Below are positions 1 through 9,404 of a stretch of DNA of 64,000 bases, piece after piece. This stretch comes from Sorex araneus (taxonomy: Eukaryota; Chordata; Mammalia; Eulipotyphla; Soricidae). The notes under the pieces are model-generated. The model saw nothing but the letters and a program-made list of their open reading frames with translations, searched no databases and had not been told where the DNA came from. Position numbers and translations under genes: made by a program. Location: contig NC_073306.1 in NCBI RefSeq assembly GCF_027595985.1, positions 99,731,426 to 99,795,425 on the forward strand. Reading direction: 5' to 3'. The first letter of the stretch is position 1. Each line of letters begins with the position of its first letter.

Positions 1-130
1 GCTGGGGGACGGAAGATAAAGTGGATATTGGGATAGGAAAGTGGTCACTGGTAAAGGAACTGGCACACTGTACACCTGAAAATCATCAATAACTGTGTAA
101 TTCATGGCACTTCAATACATAATATATTTT
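1..130 (+). repeat. Old L1-like 3' end
   Basis: The order 'cactggt', then degenerate text, then an A/T-rich end resembles the 3'UTR ends of the better preserved L1 copies in this window (for example near 47.2 kb and 52.3 kb). It is cut by the window edge and strongly diverged, so the assignment is tentative. Confidence 0.4.
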
Positions 131-135
131 TTAAG

Positions 136-302
136 GGGCTGGAATAACAGTATAGTGGGTAGCATGTTTGCCTTGCATGCTGCTGACCTGGGTTTGATCC
201 CCCCGTTTCATATGATCCACCGAGCACCACCACGTGTAATTCCTGAATACAGAGCCAGAAGTAAACCCTGAGCATGGCCAGATATGACCCAAAAAGTCAA
301 AA
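136..302 (+). repeat. SINE type A, tRNA-derived, diverged
   Basis: Head 'ggggctggaataacag' and body order (gccttgcatg, degenerate B box, 'gagccagaagtaa', 'gacccaaaaag') match the consensus built from the many copies in this window. Divergence and loss of a clear TSD suggest an old copy. Confidence 0.75.
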
Positions 303-615
303 CCTTTTGTTTTAGTTTTAAAAAGGAAAAATTCCTCAGATATGATAATGAAATAAAAGTTAAAGAAAATTATTTTTTTATGAGATAAAAGTCTTTACTA
401 CCACTAAACTTCCCTTAACAAAAAAATGTAAAGAAAAAAAAACCTCTTCTATCTGAATCTAAGGAAACAAAATTCACAAAACATTTAAATAAAGCAATGA
501 CTGGGCAAAGCCAGAAGACAAAAACACAGAACAGCAGTAGAAGCCCTACATGGGAATAATCAGTGAACTCAGCAATCAAAAGTACAAAGGATGAGTTTAA
601 AGACAAAATCTAATA

Positions 616-775
616 GGGGCCAGAGTGATAGTATAGCCCTTGCCTTGCATACAGCCTATCTGGATTCGAACCCCAGCATCCCATTTGGTCCTCTCTGCAG
701 TCAGGAGTAATTCCTGAGTGCAGATCCAGGAGTAACCTCTGAGCATTGCTAGGTGTGGCCCCAAAGGAAAAAAAT
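616..775 (+). repeat. SINE type A, old copy
   Basis: It starts 'aggggccagagtgatag' and ends 'tggccccaaagg' plus an A-rich tail, with the B box as 'gattcgaacccc'. About 10 bp are missing between the A box and 'gccttgcat'. Confidence 0.75.
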
Positions 776-827
776 TAAATATATGCTGCTTGCAAAAGAT
801 AGATTTAAGCTATAAGGAAACAGACTA

Positions 828-985
828 AGAGTTGGAGAGATAGTACAGTGGGTAAGGTGTTTGCCTTGCATGCAATTGACCAGAGTTAGATCCCCAGCAA
901 TGTATATGGCCCTTGGAGTGACCTCTGAGCACAGAGCAGAGAGTAGGCAATGAACACCACCAGGTGTGGCCCCAAAACAATAAAA
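828..985 (+). repeat. SINE type A, old copy
   Basis: 'ttggagagatagtacagtgggtaa' head, 'tgccttgcatg' and the 'caggtgtggcccc' end are present. It lies head-to-tail behind the previous SINE and is diverged in the middle. Confidence 0.7.
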
Positions 986-1130
986 GACAGATTCAAAAGG
1001 GGGAGGGCTATCAGTGTCAATATGGAAAAAATTAAAGGCAGGGACTGCTATACGTGTTTCTGACTTATAGTCAAAATAAAGAATGAGACAATAGTAGACG
1101 TAACAGCATGATCAATTACAAAAATGTCTT

Positions 1131-1290
1131 GGGATTGGAGCAATAGTTTAGCAGGTAGGGCTCTTGCCTTGGACCCAACCCATGTGTTCTAGCCTGAGCA
1201 CTCCATATAGTCTCTGGAGCCTGCCAGGAATGATTTAGAACTCAGATCCCAGAGTAAGCCTTGAGCACTGCCTGGTGTGGCCTTGACACC
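1131..1290 (+). repeat. SINE type A, old copy
   Basis: 'attggagcaatag' head and 'gagcactgcctggtgtggcc' end are recognisable. The B box is eroded. A short CA tract follows at about 1305-1316. Confidence 0.65.
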
Positions 1291-1572
1291 AAGGGATTTC
1301 CCCCAGCACACACACACGAGGAAGACTTGACACTTTTTAACATATGCACCTTACATCTGCATAAAGAAATTATTAACAGAACTAAAGGTAGACATTAACA
1401 GTGACACAAAAATAGTAGTGAATAGATTACCAGAACAGAATGTCAGCAGAGAAACAATAACTTTATATGATGAAAAATGAATTTGCAAAGCTTTCCATCA
1501 AAAGCAGCAGAATACCTCTTCTTTTAAAGTATACATAAAATTTTGGAACAAAATTTTTCTCAAAGTAACACT

Positions 1573-1578
1573 ATGAAC
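1573..1578. repeat. 6-bp target-site duplication of the solo LTR (left copy)
   Basis: 'atgaac' directly abuts the LTR terminus 'tgta'. The same hexamer directly follows the other LTR terminus at 8774-8779. A 6-bp TSD is characteristic of class II (ERVK/betaretrovirus-like) integrations. Confidence 0.85.
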
Positions 1579-1735
1579 TGTAAAAAACTAAAGCACGCCG
1601 ACAGGCGCGTGTACTCTCGGGCTCTCTGGGCGGCTCTGTCTCACTGCCCTCGTCCGGTGCTCCGGAACCGCTGTGTGTGCTCTCGGTTAAGGGAAGGCAA
1701 CGGAAGGAAGAAGGCCAAACTGGTTGCTCGATCAG

Positions 1736-1741
1736 TTTATT
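1736..1741 (-). terminator. LTR polyadenylation signal AATAAA
   Basis: 'tttatt' on the plus strand is AATAAA in LTR sense, in the GC-rich R/U5 part. After the L1 insertion it lies downstream of the L1's own poly(A), so it could serve as a back-up signal for read-through transcripts. Confidence 0.5.
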
Positions 1742-1785
1742 TCGTTCTCTCTCTCTGCTTCTTCTGAGTCTGGCCCCCCTTTGCC

Positions 1786-1802
1786 CCACAGTCTTAGTTT
1801 TT
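1786..1802. repeat. L1 target-site duplication, left copy
   Basis: 'ccacagtcttagttttt' is identical to 8062-8078. The T run on its right is the L1 poly(A) tail seen on the plus strand. The cut site (AAAAAC/TAAG on the minus strand) is A-rich, as L1 endonuclease prefers. Confidence 0.9.
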
Positions 1803-1815
1803 TTTTTTTTTTTTT

Positions 1816-2276
1816 ATAATTTATTTATTTTTAATTAGAGAATCACCGTGAGGGTACAGTTACAGATTTATACACTTTTGTGCTTATACTTCCCTCACAC
1901 AAAGTTCGGGAACCCATCCCTTCACCAGTGCCCATTCTCCACCACCCGTAAACCCGGCGTCCCTCCCACCCTCCCCACTCCCATCTCCCCCCCACCCCAC
2001 CCTGCCACTGTGGCAGGGCATTCCCTTCTGTTCTCTCTCTCTAATTAGCTGTTGTGGTTTGCAATAAAGGTGTTGAGTGGCCGCTGTGCTCAGTCTCTAG
2101 CCCTCATTCAGCCCGCAACTCCTTTCCCCCACATGGCCTTCAACTACAATGTAGTTGGTGATCGCTTCTCTGAGTTGCCCTTTCCCCGGAACGTGAGGCC
2201 AGCCGAGAAGCCATGGGGTCAACCTCCTGGTACTTATTTCTACGGTTCTTGGGTATTAGTCTCCCACTCTGATATT
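1816..2276 (-). other. L1 3'UTR with G-rich (quadruplex-prone) tract
   Basis: On the minus strand this runs from the ORF2 stop to the poly(A). It has a run of G blocks (plus-strand C blocks at about 1950-2010) followed by the conserved 'actggtgaagggatggg' stretch and an AATAAA-containing end. The same 3'UTR type recurs at 30.56-31.22 kb; the L1 at 42-47 kb carries a different one. Confidence 0.85.
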
Positions 2277-5200
2277 CTATATACCATAGATGAGTGCAGT
2301 CTTTCTATGTCTGTCTCTCTCTTTCTGACTCATTTCACTCAGCATGAAACTTTTCATGCCCATCCACTTAACTACAAAATTCTTGACTTCCTTTTTTCTA
2401 ACAGCTGCATAGTATTCCATTGTATAGATGTACCAAAGTTTCCTCAACCAGTCATCCGTTTTGGGGCATTCGGGTTTTTTCCAGATTCTGGCTATTGTAA
2501 ACAGTGCTGCGATGAACATACATGTGCAGATGTTGTTTCGATTGTACTTTTTTGCCTCTCTGGGATATATTCCCAGCAGTGGTATTGCTGGGTCAAATGG
2601 GAGCTCAACCTCTAGTTTTCTGAGAGTCGTCCATACTGTTTTCCAAAAGGGCTGAACTAGCCGGCATTCCCACCAGCAGTGTAGAAGGGTCCCTTTCTCC
2701 CCACATCCTCTCCAACAGCGGTTACTTTTGTTCTTTTGGATGTGTGCCAGTCTCTGTGGTGTGAGGTGGTATCTCATGGTTGTTTTGATCTGCATCTCTC
2801 TGATGATTAGTGATGTAGAGCATTTTTTCATGTGCCTTTTGGCCATTCGTATTTCTTCCTTGGTAAAGTTTCTGTTCATTTCTTCGCCCCATTTTTTGAT
2901 GGGGTTGGATGTTTTCTTCTTGTAGAGTTCAACCAGTGCTTTATATACCATTGATATCAACCCCTTATCTGATGGGTATTGTGTAAATATCCTTTCCCAT
3001 TCTGTGGATAGTCTTTGGATTCTGGTCACTGTATCTCTTGCGGTGCAAAAGCTTTTTAGTTTAATGTAGTCCCATTTGTTTATCTCTGTTTTTACTAGAT
3101 TGCTTAGTTCCGTGTCACGTTTGAAGATACCTTTATCTTCAATATCGTGGAGGGTTTTGCCGACCTTGTCTTCAATGTACCTTATGGTTTGTGGTCTAAT
3201 GTTGAGGTCTTTAATCCATTTTGATCTGACTTTTGTGCATGGTGTCAGGTCAAGGTCTAAACCCATTTTTTTGCATGTGGTTGTCCAGTTGTGCCAGCAC
3301 CATTTGTTAAAGAGGCTTTCCTTGCTCCACTTCACATCTCTTGCTCCCTTATCAAAGATTAGATGGTCGTACATTTGGGGTTGTGTGTAGGGATATTCCA
3401 CCCTGTTCCATTGGTCTACGGCTCTGCCTTTGTTCCAGTACCATGCTGTTTTAATTGTTACTGCTTTGTAGTAAAGATTGAGGTTGGGGAGGGTGATGCC
3501 TCCCATCATCTTTTTCCCAAGAATTGTTTTAGCTATCCTTGGACGTTTGTTATTCCATATGAATTTTAGGATTGCTTGATCCATTTCTTTGAAGAATGTC
3601 ATGGGTATACTTATAGGGATCGCATTGAATCTGTATAATGCTTTAGGGAGTATTGCCATTTTGACAACATTGATTCTCCCTATCCACGAGCAGGGTATAT
3701 GTTTCCATTTCCTCATGTCCTCTTTGATTTCATGGAGTAGCGTTTTGTAGTTTTCTTTGTAAAGGTCTTTTACTTCCTTGGTTAAGCTGATTCCAAGGTA
3801 CTTGATTTTCTGGGGCACGATTGTGAATGGGATTGCTTTTTTCATGTCCCTTTCCTCTGCCTCATTGTTTGCATATATGAAGGCCATGGATTTTTGGGTA
3901 TTGATTTTGTAGCCTGCAACTTTACTGTATAAATCTATTGTTTCTAAGAGTTTCTTAGTAGAGGTTTTAGGCTTCTCTAGATATAGTATCATGTCGTCTG
4001 CAAATAGTGAGAGTTTGATTTCTTCCCTTCCTATCTGGATGCCCTTAATCTCTTTTTCTTGTCTAATAGCTATCGCAAGTACTTCCAGTACTATATTGAA
4101 GAGGAGTGGTGAGAGTGGGCATCCTTGTCTTGTGCCCGATCTCAGAGGAAAGGCCCTTAGTTTTTCCCCGTTGAGGATTATGCTTGCCGTAGGCTTGTGA
4201 TAGATGGCTTCGACTATCTTGAGGAAAGTTCCTCCAAACCCCACTTTGGCGAGGGTTTTCATCATGAAAGGATGTTGGATCTTGTCAAATGCTTTCTCTG
4301 CATCTATTGATATGATCATATGGTTTTTGTCTTTACTTTTGTTGATATGCTGGATTATGTTGATTGATTTCCGAATGTTAAACCATCCTTGCATCCCTGG
4401 GATGAAACCCACTTGGTCGTGATGTATGATCTTTTTGATGAGTTGTTGGATCCTATTTGCTAGTATTTTGTTGAGGATCTTCGCATCGGTGTTCATCAGG
4501 GAAATTGGTCTGTAATTTTCTTTCTTAGTGGTGTCTTTGTTTGCTTTTGGTATTAGGGAGATATGTGCTTCATAGAAACTGTTTGGGAGAGTTCCTGTTT
4601 TTTCAATTTCCTGGAAAAGTTTGAGGAAAACAGGCAATAGGTCTTCTTTAAATGTTTGGAAGAATTCGCCAGTGAAACCATCTGGGCCTGGGCTTTTGTT
4701 TTTGGGGAGGTGTTTGATTACCGTTTCAATTTCCTTAACATTGATGGGTCTATTCAGGTATTCCAGGTCTTCTTTCTTCAGTGTTGGGAGATTGTAGGAA
4801 TCAAGGAATCCATCCATTTCTTTTAAGTTCTCCTTTTTTATGGCGTAAAGACCTTCAAAGTAGTCTCTAATGATCTTTTGAATCTCACTGGTTTCTGTTA
4901 TGATGTCCCCCTTTTCATTTCTGATTCGATTTATTAGAGTTTTCTCTCTTTCTTTCTTTGTGAGTCTTGCTAGCGGTTTATCAATCTTATTTATTTTCTC
5001 AAAGAACCAACTCTTTGTTTCATTGATCTTTCGGATTGTTTTTTTGGTTTCGATGTCATTAATTTCTGCTCTAATTTTTATTATTTCTTTCCTTCGGTCT
5101 GGTTTGGAGTCCTTTTTCTGGTCCTTTTCTAAGGTCTTGAGTCGTGAAGTCAAGCTATCTATGTGGGTCCTTTCTTCCTTCCTGAGGAATGCTTGGAGAG

Positions 5201-6095
5201 CTATAAATTTTCCCCTTAACACGGCTTTAGCTGCGTCCCATAGGTTTTGGTAGCTCGTGTCTTCATTCTCGTTAGTTTCTAAGTATCTTTTGATTTCTTC
5301 CTGGATTTCCTTCCTGACCCACTCATTGGCCAACATTGAATTGTTTAGTTTCCAGGTGTTTGATTTGATTTTCCGTGTTTGTGAGTGGTTAGCTTCTATC
5401 TTCAGCGCATCGTGGTCTGAAAAAATGGTTGATACAATTTCTATTTTTCCGATTCTATTGAGGTATGTTCTGGGGCCCAGTACATGGTCTATTTTAGAAA
5501 ATGTTCCATGTGCACTGGAAAAGAATGTGTATTCTTTCTTTTTGGGGTGTAAGGCCCTGTATAGGTCTATTAGGCCTCTCTCTTCTATTTCTTCTTTCAG
5601 AGTCAGTGTTTCCTTGTTGAGTTTTGTTCTTGTGGATCTATCTAGAGGCGATAAGGCCGTATTGAAGTCTCCGACTACAATTGTGCTGTTAGTGATGTCC
5701 TCTTTGAAGTCTGTTAGGAGTTGTTTTAAATATTCAGCCGGTCGTTCGTTAGGAGCATATACGTTTAAGAGTGTGATTTCTTCCTGTTGTACATATCCCT
5801 TGATAAACAGAAAATGACCTTTGCTGTCCCTTTTGATCTTTTTCATCCTAAAATCTATGTTGTCGGATACCAGGATGGCCACTCCAGCTTTTTTAAGGGG
5901 GTTGTTTGCTTGGAGGATTGTTTTCCATCCTTTGACTTTGAGTCTATGTTTACTCTGTTTGTTCAGGTGTGTTTCTTGCAGGCAACAGAATGTTGGGTTT
6001 AATTTCCGGATCCATTTAGCCACTCTGTGTCTCTTGATAGGTGCATTTAGGCCATTGACATTGAGAGAGATTATTGTGATGTGGTTTTGTGTCAT
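2277..6095 (-). CDS. L1 ORF2 protein (endonuclease-reverse transcriptase), intact
   Basis: 1272 codons, uninterrupted, close to the ~1275 aa of human L1 ORF2p. In the family this protein nicks target DNA and primes reverse transcription on L1 RNA within a ribonucleoprotein. Visible domains: an APE-like endonuclease at residues ~1-240 (N14; E41 in [24 protein letters not shown]); a Z-like linker; reverse transcriptase at ~500-770 with catalytic FADD at residues 698-701 (3993-4004); and a Cys-rich C-terminus starting at C1127 (CWRGCG...HCWWEC). The start is an ATG 42 bp after ORF1 and agrees with the family N-terminus [17 protein letters not shown]. Translation is presumably by reinitiation or an unconventional mechanism as in other L1s (family knowledge). 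No inactivating change is visible, but key residues outside these motifs were not checked against functional elements. Confidence 0.95.
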   Translation of the reverse strand: MTQNHITIISLNVNGLNAPIKRHRVAKWIRKLNPTFCCLQETHLNKQSKHRLKVKGWKTILQANNPLKKAGVAILVSDNIDFRMKKIKRDSKGHFLFIKGYVQQEEITLLNVYAPNERPAEYLKQLLTDFKEDITNSTIVVGDFNTALSPLDRSTRTKLNKETLTLKEEIEERGLIDLYRALHPKKKEYTFFSSAHGTFSKIDHVLGPRTYLNRIGKIEIVSTIFSDHDALKIEANHSQTRKIKSNTWKLNNSMLANEWVRKEIQEEIKRYLETNENEDTSYQNLWDAAKAVLRGKFIALQAFLRKEERTHIDSLTSRLKTLEKDQKKDSKPDRRKEIIKIRAEINDIETKKTIRKINETKSWFFEKINKIDKPLARLTKKEREKTLINRIRNEKGDIITETSEIQKIIRDYFEGLYAIKKENLKEMDGFLDSYNLPTLKKEDLEYLNRPINVKEIETVIKHLPKNKSPGPDGFTGEFFQTFKEDLLPVFLKLFQEIEKTGTLPNSFYEAHISLIPKANKDTTKKENYRPISLMNTDAKILNKILANRIQQLIKKIIHHDQVGFIPGMQGWFNIRKSINIIQHINKSKDKNHMIISIDAEKAFDKIQHPFMMKTLAKVGFGGTFLKIVEAIYHKPTASIILNGEKLRAFPLRSGTRQGCPLSPLLFNIVLEVLAIAIRQEKEIKGIQIGREEIKLSLFADDMILYLEKPKTSTKKLLETIDLYSKVAGYKINTQKSMAFIYANNEAEERDMKKAIPFTIVPQKIKYLGISLTKEVKDLYKENYKTLLHEIKEDMRKWKHIPCSWIGRINVVKMAILPKALYRFNAIPISIPMTFFKEMDQAILKFIWNNKRPRIAKTILGKKMMGGITLPNLNLYYKAVTIKTAWYWNKGRAVDQWNRVEYPYTQPQMYDHLIFDKGARDVKWSKESLFNKWCWHNWTTTCKKMGLDLDLTPCTKVRSKWIKDLNIRPQTIRYIEDKVGKTLHDIEDKGIFKRDTELSNLVKTEINKWDYIKLKSFCTARDTVTRIQRLSTEWERIFTQYPSDKGLISMVYKALVELYKKKTSNPIKKWGEEMNRNFTKEEIRMAKRHMKKCSTSLIIREMQIKTTMRYHLTPQRLAHIQKNKSNRCWRGCGEKGTLLHCWWECRLVQPFWKTVWTTLRKLEVELPFDPAIPLLGIYPREAKKYNRNNICTCMFIAALFTIARIWKKPECPKTDDWLRKLWYIYTMEYYAAVRKKEVKNFVVKWMGMKSFMLSEMSQKERDRHRKTALIYGI

Positions 6096-6137
6096 CTTTC
6101 TGTGGGATTTGTTATTCTTATGGGGCTCCTCCTTGTC

Positions 6138-7100
6138 TTACAGTAGCCCCTTTAGACCTTCTTTCAAGATTGGTTTTGAGTCTATGAAGGACCTGAGCTG
6201 TTGTTTATCCGAGAAGTAGTGTATGGTTCCTTCGAGTTTGAGTGAGAGTTTAGCCGGATAAAGTATTCTTGGTGAGGCATTCATTTCGTTGAGTTTTTTC
6301 ACTATGTCCCACCATTGTCTTCGGGCTCGGAGGGTTTCTTCTGACAGATCGGCCGTAAATCTGAGGGGTGCTCCTTTGTATGTGATTTCCTTCTTTGACC
6401 TTGCTGCTTGCAGAATTGTGTCTCTATCCATGGTATCCGCCATTCTGACTATGATATGCCTTGGGGTCTTTTTATTCGGGTCTCTTTTTGCTGGTACTCT
6501 TCGGACTCCTTGTATCTGGATGCCTGCCTTCTCCAGCTCTGGGAATTTCTTAGCAATGATATCTTTGACTGTGTTTTTTTCATTGGGGTTGCTTCCCTGC
6601 GGTTCTGGTACTCCAATGATTCTTATGTTGTTCCTCTTGAAGTCATCCCCCAGGGCTCTGATTCGCTCTATAGCCATTTTGAGGTCTTTGGCCATGATTT
6701 GTTGTTGTCTATAAGCTTTCTGCAGCTCATCTTCCAGATCACTGATTCTGTCTTCGGCTGTAGTCATTCTACTGTTGAGGGCTTCTAGTGAGATTTTTAT
6801 TTCATCTACCGATTCCTTTATTTGTGAGACTTCCGTTCGAAGGTTTGAAATTTCTGCTCTCATTTCTGCTCTCATTTCTTCCTGTATTTTCTTGGTAGAC
6901 CGTTCCAGGGCTTGATTCATCTCCTCCCTTAATTTATTGGATGTCTGTTCCATATTTGCTTGGAGTAGGTCGACTCTCCTCCATATTTCCTCTCTGAATT
7001 GTTTATCTGAGAGGTCGTAGATGTTGGGAGCCTCTTTTGAGGTTTCTAGTATCTTTTCTTCTCCCTCTCTTCCTGGAGGGGATTTTCGCTGCTTCTTCAT
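6138..7100 (-). CDS. L1 ORF1 protein (RNA-binding chaperone), intact
   Basis: 320 codons with ATG start ([10 protein letters not shown]). In L1s, ORF1p forms trimers that coat the element's RNA. Seen here: a basic N-terminus, a long Glu/Gln/Lys-rich coiled coil at ~residues 45-150 with a short repeated block (EMRAEMRAE), an RRM-like domain beginning NNIRIIGVPEPQG, and a C-terminal domain with [25 protein letters not shown] and PAKLSLKLEG. It is 11 residues longer than ORF1 of the L1 at 42 kb, the difference falling in the coiled coil. ORF2 follows after 42 bp without overlap. Confidence 0.95.
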   Translation of the reverse strand: MKKQRKSPPGREGEEKILETSKEAPNIYDLSDKQFREEIWRRVDLLQANMEQTSNKLREEMNQALERSTKKIQEEMRAEMRAEISNLRTEVSQIKESVDEIKISLEALNSRMTTAEDRISDLEDELQKAYRQQQIMAKDLKMAIERIRALGDDFKRNNIRIIGVPEPQGSNPNEKNTVKDIIAKKFPELEKAGIQIQGVRRVPAKRDPNKKTPRHIIVRMADTMDRDTILQAARSKKEITYKGAPLRFTADLSEETLRARRQWWDIVKKLNEMNASPRILYPAKLSLKLEGTIHYFSDKQQLRSFIDSKPILKEGLKGLL

Positions 7101-7559
7101 ATTGTTATGGAAGTATAGGATTGGAACTTTGTAGGTGTTTATTCCTCCTACCTCTTGCTGAGAGAAGGAGGGGCTCTGTTTGTGCTATTTCTGATGGCAG
7201 CTTTATTCCTATTCTAGAAGTCTTCCTTACACTCAGCCTTTTCTTTGTGATTGATGTTGGGGCCTTAATGAAGACTTAAAGCTAAGTTGTCTTTACAAAA
7301 GCTTTGCTAAGCTTCTCTTATTCACTGATAATTTTTCTAAATTTAGAGCTAATAGGCTAGGTCGCATAAGTGTATGAGATGTGTTAAACCGATTTTCAAA
7401 GCAAGAAGACCATACCTAATGTGCTAAGGTAGGAGATAATAACTGCGGCCGCGTTAGCGGCCGCCGCTCTGGCAGGAGGCCACGCCCCTTTTTGGACCAC
7501 GCCCCTTTCAGGCCACGCCCCCGTTTCTTCCTAGCAGGGGTTCCTGGGACAATGGTCCC
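7101..7559 (-). promoter_or_regulatory. L1 5'UTR, non-monomeric part
   Basis: The stretch between ORF1 and the monomer array. The monomer-proximal part is GC-rich: two GCGGCCGC octamers separated by 4 bp (7445-7452, 7457-7464) can form a strong hairpin, and three copies of 'ccacgcccc' (7480, 7497, 7513) read GGGGCGTGG in L1 sense, a KLF/Sp1-type GC box. A promoter role is inferred from position and family knowledge. Confidence 0.7.
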
Positions 7560-8061
7560 AGGAAAGTCGGGGCGGTGGGGCGCGGGAAGTGGCAGCGGCA
7601 AGGGTCCCAAGTCCCGGCGGCCGCGTGGGAACCAGGGGCGCACTCGGGAGGCGTGGCTGGGAGTCTCCTGATTACCTGGGAAAAGGCCGGGTTGGAGGGA
7701 GCTGGGCGGACGGGAAAGCCGGGGCGGTGGGGCGCGGGAAGTGGCAGCGGCAAGGGTCCCAAGTCCCGGCGGCCGCGTGGGAACCAGGGGCGCACTCGGG
7801 AGGCGTGGCTGGGAGTCTCCTGATTACCTGGGAAAAGGCCGGGTTGGAGGGAGCTGGGCGGACGGGAAAGCCGGGGCGGTGGGGCGCGGGAAGTGGCGGC
7901 GGCAAGGGTCCCAAGTCCCGGCGGCCGCGTGGGAACCAGGGGCGCACTCGGGAGGCGTGGCTGGGAGTCTCCTGATTACCTGGGAAAAGGCCGGGTTGGA
8001 GGGAGCTGGGCGGACGGGAAAGCCGGGGCGGTGGGGCGCGGGAAGTGGCGGCGGCAAGGGT
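7560..8061 (-). repeat. L1 5'UTR tandem monomers, 152-bp period
   Basis: The landmark 'aagtggc' recurs at 7587, 7739, 7891 and 8043, exactly 152 bp apart. That gives three full GC-rich units plus a partial unit at the distal (5', right) end and a short partial at the proximal end. Units are nearly identical (for example ggcagcggc versus ggcggcggc). Each carries 'ggcgtggctggg' and a GCGGCCGC-like core. Tandem promoter monomers with a truncated distal unit are the layout known from mouse L1s. These are probably the promoter of this L1. Confidence 0.9.
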
Positions 8062-8078
8062 CCACAGTCTTAGTTTTT
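8062..8078. repeat. L1 target-site duplication, right copy
   Basis: 'ccacagtcttagttttt' is identical to 1786-1802. It follows the truncated distal monomer and continues into the LTR TATA region. Confidence 0.9.
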
Positions 8079-8081
8079 ATA
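8074..8081 (-). promoter_or_regulatory. LTR TATA box
   Basis: On the minus strand the sequence reads CTATAAAAAC at the U3/R boundary, with the LTR's AATAAA about 65 bp further on in the uninterrupted LTR. The L1 inserted immediately downstream in the same orientation, and its TSD overlaps the box. Confidence 0.6.
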
Positions 8082-8773
8082 GCAAATTACATAGGGTGGT
8101 GGCACAAAGATGGGTTTAACATCAACAAATCAACAAAGAAGAGTAAGAACATTTCTTGAGGGATTAACAAAATATCATCTAAGGAAATCTCATCTAAGGA
8201 GATCCACTCAAGGGAGTGATTCCAAACAAGGGTGTGTCAGGGTGTGAGCTAGTAATCTGCTTAAATAGTTACAGTAAATCTACTTCTAATATTTCTAATA
8301 TTTCTAGCAATGTCATTCTGTATGAGCACAGTAAGAGATATAAAGTTTGGTTCTTCCTGAGGACATCTCACTATACAGTCCTCAGGCCAGGTTAATCTTC
8401 CTAACCCCAGCAGGGTCCTCGTCTCGTTACCTTTGGATCATGACAGCATTGTCCATGATCATGCCCTCAACTTATAGTTGAGTATTGTGGCACTTTGGCC
8501 TGGCCTATCTCGATGCCAGGGTAGCACATAACTCACTGCTTGCCCTGGATCCGTCCTGTCCCTCGTCGGGACCCTGCTTTTGGGGTGCTAGAAACTGAGG
8601 ACAATTGAGTTAAGAAAGCAGATGGCGCAGGAGTAAATATTATTGGAGTCAATCAACTCCCAAGTTACAAGCACAATATTATCTTCTTGTGTCCATACAG
8701 AAAGGACATTGCTTTAAGGTAAACTATGTTCCCTAAGGCAAGGCTAAAAGGACAAACCCCATGTTATCCTACA

Positions 8774-8779
8774 ATGAAC
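8774..8779. repeat. 6-bp target-site duplication of the solo LTR (right copy)
   Basis: 'atgaac' directly follows the LTR terminus 'cctaca' and matches 1573-1578. Confidence 0.85.
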
Positions 8780-9404
8780 TTAATATTCATTAGCAATAAA
8801 CACCTAATTTTCCTATTCAATCTAATGCTTAATACTGTTAAACTTTGCTATTTTTTGACTAATGGGTGAAAAATAGAGTATTATTAACTTTGTTACAAGT
8901 TACATCTGATTTCCAGTGAAGGTGAATATACTTTTTCATTTGTCATTCTAGTATCTTTTCTTTTTTAACTTTATGTTCATTTAAAAATTATTTTTCTTGT
9001 GGTACTAGATAATTGTTAAAATTTCTGGTAATAATCCTATTACCAGACTAGAAATAACTTTACTAGTCTGTTTCATTCACCCACTTCCCCCACTCAGTTC
9101 TGTTATATATAGAAATATCTTTACTAGTCTGTTTCATTCACCCACTTCCCCCACTCACTTCTGTTATATATACTATTACCTTTTGCCACATTGGGCAAAA
9201 GATTTAATATTTTTAGTATATATATAATGATTTGATATAGATTTTTCCTATCAAAACTTTATTAATAAATCTTACAACTTTTAATACAGATATTACAAAA
9301 TATAAAGCTTTGAGGTTTTTCAAATACAAATAAAGTGTAAACTTATACTGAAATACACTATTCAGGGTAAATTAGTATTCCTTAGATCTAAATTTCATTT
9401 AAAA
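8780..9404. other. AT-rich unique sequence with one tandem duplication
   Basis: No gene or recognised interspersed repeat is seen apart from the 61-bp duplication listed separately. The short ORFs here are chance. Confidence 0.5.
9050..9171. repeat. 61-bp tandem duplication (two units)
   Basis: Units 9050-9110 and 9111-9171 both read 'agaaata.ctttactagtc' then 'ccacttcccccactca' then 'tctgttatatat', with only about two or three differences. The high identity implies a recent local duplication. Confidence 0.85.

Larger units (their letters stand above)
1803..8061 (-). mobile_element. Full-length LINE-1 with both ORFs open and monomeric 5'UTR
   Basis: Autonomous non-LTR retrotransposon. In minus-strand order: tandem 5'UTR monomers (8061-7560), unique 5'UTR (7559-7101), ORF1, a 42-bp spacer, ORF2, a 3'UTR with a G-rich tract, and poly(A) (plus-strand T run at about 1798-1815). 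A 17-bp perfect TSD, 'ccacagtcttagttttt', lies at 1786-1802 and 8062-8078. The first bases may be microhomology with the 5' end. Both ORFs lack stops or frameshifts, which with the perfect TSD indicates a recent and possibly retrotransposition-competent copy. It sits inside a solo LTR in the same orientation. Confidence 0.95.
1579..8773 (-). mobile_element. Solo LTR, class II (ERVK-like), split by an L1 insertion
   Basis: Non-coding LTR read on the minus strand. It starts TGTAGG at 8773 and ends TTTTTTACA at 1579, giving a TGTA...TACA inverted terminus, and is flanked by the 6-bp duplication GTTCAT (minus strand). Removing the L1 and one L1 TSD copy leaves about 919 bp (695 bp on the right, 224 bp on the left). 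The right part is U3-like and ends at a TATA box (CTATAAAAA, 8074-8081). The left part is GC-rich R/U5-like with an AATAAA signal (1736-1741). No internal gag/pol/env, primer-binding site or second LTR is present, so this is the product of LTR-LTR recombination. The family name is not known to me. Confidence 0.85.

Noticed and set aside
1543..1789. Short GC-rich frames on both strands near 1.6-1.8 kb as a gene or CpG-island promoter
   Set aside because: They coincide with the R/U5 part of the LTR, whose termini and TSD are defined.
2052..6219. Plus-strand open frames opposite the L1 (e.g. 187 aa at 2052-2615, 186 aa at 5257-5817)
   Set aside because: Antisense shadows of the intact L1 ORFs; no own motifs.
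7560..8061. Possible CRISPR-like array
   Set aside because: 152-bp contiguous tandem units with no spacer/repeat alternation, in a mammalian L1 5'UTR.
7416..8159. Overlapping open frames on both strands of the GC-rich monomers (up to 128 aa)
   Set aside because: The frames follow the low-stop, GC-rich 152-bp repeat and change phase between units because 152 is not divisible by 3. They are promoter DNA, not genes.
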